Of a stretch of DNA of 64,000 nucleotides, positions 48,353-60,316 are shown in pieces. Under the pieces are notes generated by a model that made no database searches, was not told the origin of the DNA, and saw only the letters and a program-made list of their open reading frames with translations. Source of the stretch: Acanthacorydalis orientalis (lineage: Eukaryota; Arthropoda; Insecta; Megaloptera; Corydalidae); contig CM068319.1 in assembly GCA_034766995.1 (NCBI GenBank), positions 17,383,422 to 17,447,421 on the forward strand. Reading direction: 5' to 3'. How positions within the stretch are numbered: position 1 is the first letter of the stretch; each line of letters opens with the position of its first letter. Made by a program: the position numbers and the translations under genes.

Positions 48353-49643
48353 GAGTATATATATATATATGTATATATGTATGTATGTGTGTATGTATGT
48401 ATGTGTGTATGTATGCATATAAAATAGGAACGTGTAATACAATTTCATATTGTCACTCAAAAAAGATTCGGCTTTTTATCAAAGAAAATGAAAACATTTC
48501 ATAAAACTCTTTATGTATTTCGCATTCATAAATGTATATAATCTGAGCATTTAAAAATAACCTTGTACATAGATTGAATACATAAATATAATCTGAGCTA
48601 TGGGCACGATCTTGATAATTTTTAATATATATTTAAATTTTGTACAAAAAATCTATTTTTGTTACTTTGAATTATATGCATTACTACATGTAACCTGAGT
48701 GATTTATGTACGTCCTCTAATAAAATATAGTCCAGCTATGACACGTAAGGCATTTGTGTTCAAACGCACACAAACAGATATATATATATATACATGCACA
48801 TGTACATATTTATTTATATATACATAGGCGTAACCAAACATTTAGTTTCTTATAGCAAGATGCCAAAAAAGGCATTCTTATTTTATTATGAAAACTATAT
48901 ATTGAAAATAACAAATTAGTGTGTATTTTATGTAGTAAATTCGATTAAGAACGATCAAAATAAACAATCTTTTTTGTCTATTGTTCATTATTTTTTTAGT
49001 TCGTGTGCAAAAGATTGCGATATGAAAAAATGTTGCATGAGGTAGAAAAATATCAACTGAATTTGTTATTAGATTTTTACATAAATCAAAAAAAGGAAAG
49101 TATTATTTTTATAAGTAGGTTTATTACTTATAATTTTTTTTTTAGTATTATTGCTTCTATCTCATGTTTATATACATAAAGTGATCCAAACCTTTATTCT
49201 TCGCCTGTAACTTGAGTGTGCAATGCGAATTATGGATATAAAGAAAACAAAATTTGAAGGTTAGATCTTTTGGTACTTTGAAAAACGATTAACTATAATT
49301 TATAGAACATTTTTATCAATAAAAAGTTTTATGGAGTGGAAAAATAATTCATTTTTGAAAATAAATTTATCCAAAAGGTCAGAATTGAACCGCGACAAAA
49401 TTTGAAGCTTGATTTTTAAAAGATTCTGTCTATGTTACAGTGAAGATTTTGATCTTTGTTTATGTAAATATTCTTATAAAGATTCAGAAAACAAATCGTT
49501 TCTAGAAATTATACACATGTTTTGTGGAATTTCTATAAAAACGAATTAAAAAACAAAAAAACACTGTTTTTGGTAAAATAAAAGAAATAATAAGATTAAA
49601 CAGTCATACAACATAACAATGCTACAATGTCAAACAAATAATA
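46351..49643. other. AT-rich noncoding DNA with microsatellites
   Basis: TA tracts at 46848-46896 and 48273-48410 (the latter mixed with TATG, TGTA and GTAT words). The segment 49320-49400 (GTTTTATGGAGTGGAAAAAT, AATTCATTTTTGAAAATAAA) looks like one arm of the foldback family. No gene. Confidence 0.4.
48273..48415. repeat. Compound (TA)n/(TATG)n tract
   Basis: About 140 bp of TA repeat with TATG, CGAG and TGTG interruptions. Frames on both strands here are repeat translations. Confidence 0.95.
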
Positions 49644-50207
49644 TTAAGCTGGTGGAAAAATAATTGCGGTTTTTGTTGTCTGAATTCTAAATTTAATTTT
49701 CTTCAATTAAAGTGTCATTTCATCATGCTCAAGTTAATATCATTTAAAAATATATTTTTCAGTGTGTGTTTTGGTAACATCTACTTTGGATTTATTATTA
49801 ATTTTATTTTAAATAGGGATATTGAATTAAAGATGGAAACGAAGCAAATAAGAGCATTTTTCTGAATGAATTGAAAACAGTAGTAAAGCAGTAGAAACTG
49901 CTCGTAAACTAAACGATGCTTTTGATGTGGGTACTGTCAAGGAACGTACGGTGCAGTGGTGGTTCAAAAAAATTCGCACTAGGGACGAGATCATTGAAGA
50001 TGAAGAAGGTTGCTGTCGTCCTCTTTCAGTTTATAACGACTAACTGAAGGCGTTAGTTGAATCATAACCACACACAATAATTCAAGAGCTTGCACAAAAG
50101 TTAAGCGTTAGTTATCCAACAGTTCTGGATCACTTAAAACAGCTAATACAGAAAAATGTATATGAATTTGAAGGTCATAAACCGTAAAGATTTTTCTATC
50201 AGCCAAA
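49644..50207 (+). mobile_element. Short mariner derivative, copy 6 of 7
   Basis: Begins TTAAGCTGGTGGAAAAATAA after TA and ends TTTTTCTATCAGCCAAA before TA. An ATGGAAACGAAGC start and a decayed helix-turn-helix segment (KERTVQWWFKKIRTRDEIIE then DEEG) join the VYEFEGHKP tail without a catalytic domain. Confidence 0.85.
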
Positions 50208-51177
50208 TAAATACTATTATAAATGAATTATTATGTATCGCACTTTTTCATAATGAAATTTTGATACTTTAGTAATGCTCCTATCAGTATGAAATGAATT
50301 TTTCTTTACACTTTAGAATTACAATTCTTAATCCATCACATTAAAATGTTAGGTTGTTGAGAGCTGGAATGGGTTATACCACTAATATTTAAGATGTTAG
50401 TAATATCTCCTTCTACGATGAAAAAGACTGTAACGTGATATTCTGGTGGTTACAAGAATTTGTAGAAACTCTTTATGATGGAAAAATAAAATTTCGTGCA
50501 TTGACACCTAATTAAAATTGCGTTGATGGATTCAATTCCATACTATTGTAATCATTTTATTAAAAATAGTGTTAACACTTTTGTAAATATTAATATCTAT
50601 ATCACACACAAATGGAACAGTTGTCAACAAAATAATAAATAAAAAAATAATTTCGTTTGTATGCTAATTTTCATTGAATTGAATTTAATTTCATAAATTT
50701 AATTTCATTCATTTTGAAGATTCAAAAGAGAACAAACTGCAGAACTCTGCGATTGTATTGAAATAAGTGAAATTTTATTTGACAGGCTATTATTTTCCAT
50801 TTTTTCTTTTTGAGTTCTCTTGAAAAAGTTAAATTTGAATCTGATGAATTAATTTTCGATGAAAACTGATTGAATATAATTTATTTACAGTTAACTCATA
50901 AAGAACTTTATGGAAAGCTTTAGAAAAATCTTGAAAATCGACGTATATTTCTATATTTGTCCATAGTTGAGAACATCTAACAAGTCTTGAACTAAATTTT
51001 TTAGTTTTCCATCTTAGTTTACAATATGAAAAGTACAAAAAACTAATATGCATGTATACACGCACATCTACAAACAGAATATATATTTAATCAATATGGA
51101 TTTTTTCTACTTGTAGCGGTGTTCGAGATAATCGCCTCTTCGTCTCACTTTTACATACACCCCTGGCCGATATATAA

Positions 51178-51227
<50 letters not shown>

Positions 51228-51599
51228 CAAAGGTATTTAAATCTGGAGTTCAATTTATGTAAATCGAAAATAATTTCAATTTGTCAGTCAAAATTTCTCC
51301 TTCCGTTCAAAAATTTACTTATGAATTATTGATGCATTATGAAATATATTCGCTTCAAAATTGATTAATTAGTGTACACACTTCTATCGATTATTTGTTT
51401 TCCTTTTTTAACTCTCCTGTATCGATGCAATGAACTCAGTTGACAGCATGTTTTTATTTGCAAATATCTGTCATGATATTTTTAATTATACTTCATTATT
51501 TCTTGTCATACATATGATATATCGATACTAATAGCTAGTGTAAGGATTGACCTTGATTTTCAATTAATTAAAAATCCTATTCCTCCATAAATAGTAATT
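50208..51599. other. AT-rich noncoding DNA
   Basis: A TA tract lies at 51180-51221. The minus frame at 50829-51065 has FQDFSKAFHKVLYELTVNKL, which faintly recalls a reverse transcriptase DFSKAFD motif, but there is no second motif. A decayed retroelement scrap is possible but not established. Confidence 0.35.
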
Positions 51600-52230
51600 T
51601 CCATGAAAAATATTAGCGGTAAACCGTGTTCGCTGCACTGGTACGGAGAGTTTTAAAAAGGCACCGGGCTGGAAGCGTTAAGAAAAAAAATGCTCTGAAT
51701 AAATATCCATATATGTTACAAATAAACTCACCTGCATATCTGTTGACGATACGGGCATTAATTTTGTCACGACGGTTTACGAATTGTCCAGAAGGTGAAC
51801 AGCGTGTAACGTAGTACGCTATTAACGATTACCAATTTTGATAATGGATATTTAATCCGCTTATGCATTTGTACGGCACAATTAATTAAGATTATAAACG
51901 CAGCTTAACATATGATGCCCTTTCTGTTTATGTAATATGTCACGACCGTTATTGTGCTATTATATTTCAGAGACAGCTCTAATAACAGTTACAGTACGAT
52001 CTTCTGATACTGTCATATCTTAAAATTAAATCAGTACGTTCCTTATTACGGATGCATGACATGTTGCACTGTTTCCCACTGTCTAGAGCTATTAACGCAA
52101 ATATACCAGAACACAACATTCGCAAAATATTACGTTCGGTACGGTGATCAAAGGTTTAAATTGTCGCTGAACGGTCGGGACGTTGACAAGATAGGATGTT
52201 TATATTGTAGTTTGCAGTAAGTTGAATACA
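51600..52230. other. GC/CpG-richer block
   Basis: Raised C+G with GTAAACCGTGTTCGCTGCAC and GAACGGTCGGGACGTTGACA. The + frame at 51626-51814 has no recognised motif. Unique-looking sequence of unknown role. Confidence 0.35.
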
Positions 52231-52800
52231 GATATTATCCTTTTATTTGAAAACGTGGAAATGTTAACTTACAGAATTTATTAGAAAATTTTCAATTTTG
52301 AATATAACTATAGAATTCATACATTTATCATTCTAGTTTCTTTTTCTTTTATAAAAATAGAAATGCAAAATTTCTATTTCAATGAATAAAAATCGAATTT
52401 GTAGTTCTTGTAAAGTGATAGATTGTAATAAACACTTCTACTTTGTTACATTCTTTCTAATAATTGTACTTCTTTCTCTTTTCTATATGAAATAATTTTA
52501 TGACGTGCAAAAATCAAGATAATTCGGATAAGAGAAATTTTGTTGACTTGTTTAATAGAAAACTGATATAGATCTTTCACTGATTCCTTTTCTTTTCTGT
52601 TTTTATATAAGTAAAAATCACGAACACACACACGCATATATTAACAATAAAACTGTATTAATATGTAGTGGAATAGTTTTTATAGATTTGTGAAAGCTTC
52701 ATTATTATGAAAATTAATTTCATACACGAATTTTCGTGTGCAGATAAGAAATTAAATTGTAAATAATTACATAAGTGATCAATTTAATGTAATTATATGT

Positions 52801-52853
<53 letters not shown>

Positions 52854-52892
52854 AACTAAACACTATATAAATATTTCTTTATCCTTGTAAAA

Positions 52893-52939
<47 letters not shown>

Positions 52940-53832
52940 AAGTAAACAATATTTAAAATATACGTAATAAAAATGTGTAAAATGTAGATTCGCACGATAA
53001 AATGTTATAAATAATATCTACCAGATAAGAAATTGAACAAAATTTAGCAATAGCAATTAAATTCAGTTTAATTTTATCTCAATGAAAGTACACTGAACTT
53101 TACTGATAAATCGTAACGATGTGAAATATGTCTGTAATCTGTCACATACCGTGTCGTTGATTTATTAAGGTCAAGATTTTAAGTAACAGAGGTTATTTAC
53201 AAAATGATATAGACTTTTTTTTTGTTAATATTTGCAGAACAAAATCTTTGATAATTTATTGCAAATGTAATTTTTTTTATTATGAACTGTATTTTGTTAT
53301 CATCATAATCTTCAGTGTTTAATCATCCATTACTGAACAAGTGACTTTGTTAAAAATTTTACACTTTGAAGATTCCATTGCTATTCTCGTATATTTTATA
53401 TTTTTATTTCACCTATACGTTGTTTTTCGATTTTTTGATATTATGTGATTTATAGATACTTTTATTATGTATTAAGTAATTTAAAAAACGATATATTATT
53501 AAATACATGTATTTGTCTTTTTTAATCAGTTTTTTTTGTTACAAGAACTTGTGAACTTATTGATATTCTGTGAGATAAATCAACTTTTCTGTACCTGTGT
53601 TCTAAATTTAATACTTTTTATTTAAATGCGCATCAGTATATACCAGTAGATAACTTTTTCATAAGAAAATACATTTATTTCAATACTTAAATATAGTAAT
53701 GTCGATTTATTTAAATATTTAATTTCAGACAAAAATATATTTATTCTCAGAAAAATTGAACAAATTTAAAGTTTATTTGTATATATAATCTATCTAAATA
53801 TATAAAATATCAAATTTTTAGTGTTAAGTATG

Positions 53833-53886
<54 letters not shown>

Positions 53887-54375
53887 TATATTACCAACAA
53901 TAATAAAAGAAGAAAAACAGTTCCTTTCAATCAAGTGACGGTCACGAATCTTTCCAATATATTTTCTTGTTTGCTTTATTGTGCTTTTATTTAATATTCT
54001 TGTATAATAATTTTTTCATTCAATTCTCTTCTTATATTACTCAGAGAGATTCGAAAGTAAAATAATTTACTTATCAAGTATTTTAGTGAATAAACTGTAA
54101 CTTTACTAACTCAGGCCATGATTGCTTCTTTTGATCCAATTTGGAACTCTTCGTTATCGTTTACAGTCAATTCGAAAAATATCAATCTTCAAAAATCATT
54201 ACCTAATTTATTATTTATTGTAAGGTGGTCCTGGAAGCTTCTTTGCGTGATTTTGCTTCTCTCCGAAATACCACTTTTCATAAAGTTTTTCAGCTTCAAA
54301 AAGTCGATTTGAACTGACGGTTGGAATATACCATCTTTCCATGACGATCTAAACTGATGTTTACATACTCTCAGA

Positions 54376-54417
<42 letters not shown>

Positions 54418-54885
54418 CTTTTATATACATTATGAGAGTATAAGATATCAACAATCGGCTTAAAATTCGGCTGGTTTTGGGAAGATCCCTTGATTTTATT
54501 CCAGAATATATTCTGAAACAAGTTTTTATAAACTATTAAACGCTTCATAGAGCATCTTTTTGATCTTGCTTGAGATTGAGAATTTCGAGCAATTACATAT
54601 ACAAGTTAAAAATATTTATATTCCTACCTATGTACCTGTTATTGAAATATTTTCAATTTTTAACTTTCTAGAACCAATCAGCAAGTGATTAAACCTATGA
54701 TATATAAAACATAACATATACACATATTCAGAAAAAAATTTAGACAGATGATTGACTTCCTAGGACGAATTGTACAAGGGTATTCTTTTTTTTAGTTAAA
54801 TGAACTAGCAAAGTGCAATCATTACTTCTTTCAGGCCATTGAACTAAGTTTGTATCAAGATCTAGTAATGTAAACACATACGATT

Positions 54886-54938
<53 letters not shown>

Positions 54939-55527
54939 CCCTATAAACATTCGTGTCATATATAAACATGAAATATGAGATCAGTGATATGACTTCTTTA
55001 AATTGAAGTTCTTTAAATCTTATATTTCAACCTTTGAATTGTGGTTCTAGTACAAAAGTATATATTGTGTATCTATGAATTCTGTGTATTATATGATTGA
55101 ACAATTAAAAATAAAAGAGCTGACTACAGGTGCAACTATTATATGTAGTTATTTTTACATTGATTGATCTTATAATTGTTTATTTTTTAATAAATCCGTT
55201 GATGCATCATCTTGATGGACTTTGTCCGACAGGATCCCTTGAATTTCTGTTTTCTACTATTATTTTAAATACGTGTGAGATCTTCAGGTAGATACAGATG
55301 GTACATATATAAAAAGATAAACTCAAGTAATCCAATAGTACGAAGACCAGCACAACAGTTGATTAATTTGTCTGATGTTTCTATTAAAGTTTTAGTAATA
55401 GATATTTTTAAGGACAATGGGTTGCTAGTTCATTATAACCGAGTGTTAAGATTGTACTTATATATAACGTATAATCATTTGAATAATACATAAAATTTCT
55501 TGTGTTTACATGTCTGTTCTAATATTA
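52231..55527. other. AT-rich noncoding DNA with microsatellites
   Basis: TA tracts at 52805-52848, 52898-52940 (with GT), 53838-53890, 54376-54415 and 54890-54940. The last two are flanked by CTCAGAGTATATA and ATGAGAGTATAAG, a partial palindrome around 54370-54442. Frames at 54118-54312 (+) and 54189-54548 (-) overlap and show no motif. No gene. Confidence 0.4.
53838..53890. repeat. (TA)n microsatellite
   Basis: About 50 bp of TA ending in TATATTATATTA. Confidence 0.95.
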
Positions 55528-56076
55528 TTATGTCGGTAGAAAAATAATTGCGGTTGTCGTTTTCTGAATTTTAACATTAATTGTTATTCATGTCAATATC
55601 AATTTAAAGTGCATTCTTCGGTCTATATTTTGGTAACATCGACTTTGATTTTATTATTAATTTTATTTCAAGTTGGGCTATTGAATTAAAGATGGAAAAG
55701 AAACAAATAAGTGCACTCCTTTGTATGAGTTCAAAACGGTTAGTAAAGCAGCAGAAACTGCTTGTAAACTGAACGATGCTTTTAGTGTGGGTACTGTTAA
55801 GGAAGGTACGGTGCAACAGTGGTTCCAGAAATTTAGTTGTGCGGACGAGAGATTTGAATATGAAGAAGGTCGCGGGTTTCCTTCAGTTCATAACGACTAA
55901 TTGAAGGCGTTAGTTTAATCAAAACCACCCACAACAATTCGAGAGCTTGCACAAAAGTTAGGCATTAGTCGTCTAATAGTTCTGGACCACTTAAAACAGC
56001 TAGGAAAATCAAAAAAAAAGAAAAATATATATGAATTTGAAGGTCATAAACCGCAATTATTTTTTTACCAACCTAA
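55528..56076 (+). mobile_element. Short mariner derivative, copy 7 of 7
   Basis: Begins TTATGTCGGTAGAAAAATAA after TA and ends AATTATTTTTTTACCAACCT plus AA before TA. An ATGGAAAAGAAAC start leads into a frameshifted helix-turn-helix segment (SKAAETACKLNDAF, VGTVKEGTVQQWFQK). It joins a YEFEGHKPQLFFYQPN tail with no catalytic domain. Confidence 0.85.
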
Positions 56077-56579
56077 TACTATATTTCTGAGATTATTTGG
56101 CAGAATACAATATCCTGCAACATGTATGAGGTTTATATTTGGATAAGAGATTTTATCTCAAGGAATAGGCTCGATGTTATCTATTTTACTATGAATTAAG
56201 TAATTATAAGAATTCCGTTATATCTATTTATGCAATTTATCCATAACGAATGATTTATAGTTGACATAACCATAAGAATATGATCATAATTTTTAAAATA
56301 TACACTTATTATTGCAATTTTTTTGACTTAACACAGTAGTTGATCAAACAAAAGTTAACACTGTTAATAAATTGGTGTTCTGAAAAAATGTCATTAAAAT
56401 TTTTATTCAGTATTCAATAATTGAACTCTGTGTTGAATATTAAAACTATACAAAAAGTACAGAATGTCTATCTATTTCTTTCTAACCTGTGGATAAACAA
56501 AGATAGATACATATGTTTTGGTAATATGTATTTGGTATGTATTACATATAATTCCAATGCAACTAGATCAAAGTAACGC
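56077..56579. other. AT-rich noncoding DNA, nothing recognised
   Basis: No gene or repeat recognised. Confidence 0.35.
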
Positions 56580-56880
56580 ATTGTTTTTATTAACAGTTCA
56601 GCAAGCGTGCTTTGTAATTTACACATTCGAGTCGGTAACCGCGCAGTAACTTGTGTCGTTGCATTGAAATTTATTATTTTGATGAGTTATAATGCGAAAA
56701 TTAAAGATTGATCTTGTTGAACGCGTTACAAAATCCGCAAACAGTTTATTGATCGATTTATTTTATTGGTACGTGTATTCATATTTGAGGCTAAACGGGT
56801 GTTTTGTCGACCACGTGGTAATCGTTTCTGGCGTAAATACTTCTGTGTGTTTATTAGTTTATGTGAGTGAATAAATTGGA
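56580..56880. other. GC/CpG-richer block with a short frame
   Basis: Raised C+G (GAGTCGGTAACCGCGCAGTA). The + frame at 56692-56874 (60 codons) has no recognised motif and is not supported as a gene. Confidence 0.3.
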
Positions 56881-56960
56881 TAGATGTGATGGGATAAAGG
56901 TACGTGTTTATGATAATATAAATAGTATGATATTATAATTAATATTTTAAATATTTTCGA

Positions 56961-57005
<45 letters not shown>

Positions 57006-57324
57006 ATAGTATGAGATGTGTCTAAAAGATAGATAGATTAGATATGCACTAATGACATGTAAAGTTATTTTGTAAAAATAGTATCAACTTGATAAAAATA
57101 TATAAACATATTCTTTTTTCCATTCTGGAATATATTTAATAGTTGAAATCAATTCATTACATTTTCTAAGACATAGAAATTCGACTGTAGAACATTTTAC
57201 ATGTGCCCGTTTGGAACCATTCAACATTGTGGAATATAATAGCAGGGAAAATATTGAAGTGTGATGAAGTGGTATCATTTGTTTCATATTTTTTTGTGTA
57301 TGCATTTCATGAAGATATTTTTTT
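56881..57324. other. AT-rich noncoding DNA with a (TA)n tract
   Basis: TA tract at 56962-57002. The minus frame at 57084-57305 lacks recognised motifs. Confidence 0.4.
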
Positions 57325-57389
57325 TACAATTTTGTTAGAATTTACTGTAACAGTTTTAACACATCAGAGCTAGCTGAGATATTTGAATA

Positions 57390-57412
57390 GAAATTTCTAG
57401 AATTTTCTAGAA
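57390..57412. promoter_or_regulatory. Heat-shock element, array unit 1
   Basis: Five alternating units with two-base spacers: GAA (57390), TTC (57395), GAA (57400), TTC (57405), GAA (57410). This perfect inverted-pentamer arrangement is the recognised binding pattern of trimeric heat-shock factor. Binding in the organism is inferred. Confidence 0.75.
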
Positions 57413-57541
57413 TATGTGTAACTTATTCTTTCTCTCTCTGACTCTTTATTTGTGTTATCTCTTGACTCATATTTTTTACAATTATTTTAGAATTTACTGG
57501 AACAGTTTCAACACATCAGAGCTAGCTGAGATATTTGAATA

Positions 57542-57564
57542 GAAATTTCTAGAATTTTCTAGAA
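57542..57564. promoter_or_regulatory. Heat-shock element, array unit 2
   Basis: Identical to unit 1 over all five GAA/TTC words; 152 bp downstream. Confidence 0.75.
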
Positions 57565-57693
57565 TATGTGTAACTTATTCTTTCTCTCTCTGACTCTTTA
57601 TTTGTGTTATCTCTTGACTCATATTTTTTACAATTATTTTAGAATTTACTACAACAGTTTCAACACATCAGAGCCAGCTAAGATATTTGAATA

Positions 57694-57716
57694 AAAATTT
57701 CGAGAATTTTCTAGAA
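57694..57716. promoter_or_regulatory. Heat-shock element, array unit 3 (first word mutated)
   Basis: The first GAA has become AAA and one spacer is changed. TTC, GAA, TTC, GAA remain at the correct spacing, still four words. Confidence 0.7.
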
Positions 57717-57845
57717 TATGTGTAACTTATTCTTTCTCTTTCTGACTCTTTATTTGTGTTATCTCTTGACTCATATTTTTTACAATTATTTTAGAATTTA
57801 CTGGAACAGTTTTAACACATCAGAGCCAGCTGAGATATTTGAATA

Positions 57846-57868
57846 GAAATTTCTAGAATTTTCTAGAA
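57846..57868. promoter_or_regulatory. Heat-shock element, array unit 4
   Basis: All five GAA/TTC words intact and identical to units 1 and 2. The CT run after it is degraded to T-rich sequence. Confidence 0.75.
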
Positions 57869-57932
57869 TATGTGTAACTTATTCTTTCTTTTTCTGGATC
57901 CTTATTTGTGTTGTCTCTTGACTCATTTGTTT

Positions 57933-59365
57933 TTGCTCATGGGAAGATGTTGTTACACATATTATAAACCGAGATCGTACATTCTGTTTTTTGTTAAACA
58001 TGATTGGATAACGATATTAATTCGGTTAAATATTCATTTTCTTTATTAATACTGCACATATTTACATTTTATTTATTAATTTTCATCAGTAAATACTTTG
58101 CCCTATTCTATATTTTCTATGTCTTGTAATATAACAGGAAAGCATTAAATATTGTATTGCAATTATATGTTTTTATACCAGAGATTATGTTGATACGTTG
58201 TCCAGTTGGTTGTCTATTTAGGGTTTAAGATAGTTTTTAATGTCGTTTTGTCGTTTTAAGGGATTACTTGTTATATTTTTTAAATTTGTTTGATATTTTA
58301 CATGTATTTATTTATGTATGTAAAATTTATGTACATACATGAAATAACATAACGTTTTTTATTTTATTATGCGTGTGGGTATTTATAGAAGCATGTGTAA
58401 AATAAAAAATAATATTTTTTTAAATATACATTTTATTAATAATATTTTAATATATTTTAACGTTAATATATTACACTAAAAATATTAATAGGATTTTAAA
58501 AGGTGAATGTCGTAAATAGTTTGTCTTAATTTGTTGGAACAGTTAAAATGATCTAGAAAGGAGAGAAAAAATTAAGAAATTAATAGTAAAATTTTGGAAT
58601 ATTGAGCGTTTCTTCTAATAAAAAATAAAACAATTACTTTGAATTCATATAAAACTGCCACGAACTCGACACATTTTAGTTGAAAAAATAATTATAGAAT
58701 CTGAGAGAAGTTTGTAAACATTTTTACATAAAAATCATTTTCTTCTAAAAAAATAAGAACACAAATAAATCTAAAAAGTTTACAAAATAAATCCATTTCT
58801 TTTTATGTTCATAAACATATTTTTTGGCAATTTCCTTCAATTATTCCGCATTATGTATATTTATTAAAGTTTTTATATTTAAAATACCAACATTTATTTT
58901 TTCATCTCCATCATACTGCTGATTTAATTTGATATCCAAAAATGAATTTGCATATTTCTATTATTACAATATGTATACGACTCGTATTTAGACATTTTTG
59001 CAATGGGATCTATATTGTATGTATTAGATAATAAATGCATGCAAAAATAAAAGTTTGTGTTATCTATCAAGTAAGGAAAATCATATTGGATCTGATATTA
59101 TCATACGATAATACATCTGGTAAAATTATTTAAATTTCAATACTAATATATTTTTAAAGTTATTTCTTAAAATATACATACTTTAATGCTAAATATCAGA
59201 CATGTTCTAGTAAAGAAAAATTTAAGTATTATATATTAGAATTATTATAAATATTTTCAAGTTAGTTTGATATCAAATACAGTTTTTGATACTAAATTTA
59301 TGTGGTTAAATTTAATTTTATAAATGAATTTGTCATTCACTCTAAAAGTAAAAACAATTTTGATT
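57933..59365. other. AT-rich noncoding DNA
   Basis: The stretch 58155-58240 (TTATATGTTTTTATACCAGA, then GTTGTCCAGTTGGTTGTC) resembles 5667-5710 and 7541-7580. Otherwise nothing recognised; no promoter or gene can be assigned to the heat-shock array. Confidence 0.35.
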
Positions 59366-59650
59366 GAAAATATTCAATAATTATTATAATATTCAATAAT
59401 TAAAATATTCAATATTAACCATTTTTGATTCTTGGTTATTCGAATTTTGATGGTGATACAGAGCGATATTAGAGAAAAATTTGATTTTGTGTTGATATGA
59501 GATTTTTCTATACATAAGCGCTCTGGAGATGATCAAATCTTCATTCAGGATAAAAAATGAAAACATCTATTGAATGTTTTGATCAGAAAAGATTTTTGTG
59601 ATTAGTAGGTTGGGTGAAATATTCATTTATGAATGATAAATCGATATTGT
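59366..59650. repeat. Foldback-family repeat
   Basis: The left part has ATTCAATATTAACCATTTTT, GATTCTTGGTTATTCGAATT and GATACAGAGCG. The right part mirrors it with AAGCGCTCTGGAGATGATCA, ATCTATTGAATGTTTTGATC, AGAAAAGATTTTTGTGATTA and ATATTCATTTATGAATG. The CAGAGCG/CGCTCTG pair forms an inner palindrome. Confidence 0.6.
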
Positions 59651-60039
59651 TTATAAGTGTGTGATTAATAAATAGAAATTTTCTTTGCAAATTTCCAATT
59701 CTAGTGTTTTTTTTTTTGCGACAAAGAATAAGTAGAACATAATGTTTTCAGTTCTTATTTATCGATTGTAAGGTCAAATTTATGTAAAAAATGTGAAACA
59801 TTAAGAATCAAGACGTGTATAATTCAAATAATGGATCTATCTTTCGTTTCAATTTACTGCGATTTTACTGTGTTTGTCTCTTGTATGACTACTTCCATTT
59901 TATATTTGATATAGTGTGTAATTTATGAGACTAGAACATTATTCGTAGTTTTAGTCCAGTTACATATTTTATTTTCGAATTTAATTATTGTTTACATTTA
60001 TTTTATTTGATGTGGAAGTTCATAAAAAAGGTAAAATAT
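59651..60039. other. AT-rich noncoding DNA, nothing recognised
   Basis: No gene or repeat recognised. Confidence 0.35.
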
Positions 60040-60122
60040 TTACCAGTATGTATGTATATATATAGACATACATGTAAATATATACATGTACATATGCATA
60101 TATATAAATATATATATATACA

Positions 60123-60166
<44 letters not shown>

Positions 60167-60178
60167 GACATGTACAAA

Positions 60179-60221
<43 letters not shown>

Positions 60222-60282
60222 TTATGAACATATGGAAATTTATATAATAGTTCATGTATAAATATATATATATATATATTTG

Positions 60283-60316
<34 letters not shown>

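Larger units (their letters stand above)
57325..57932 (+). repeat. Four-copy 152 bp tandem repeat carrying heat-shock elements
   Basis: Units start at 57325, 57477, 57629 and 57781, a spacing of exactly 152 bp each time, with no indels apparent and about 2-10 substitutions between units. Each begins TACAATTATTTTAGAATTTA and contains ACACATCAGAGC. Next come alternating GAA/TTC words spaced by two bases, then GTGTAACTTATTCTTTCTCT and a CT-rich run. The end is ATCTCTTGACTCAT. The GAA/TTC array is the heat-shock element pattern. The CT run is a GAGAG motif on the other strand, fullest in units 1 and 2. No coding frame is shared by the units. Confidence 0.95.
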
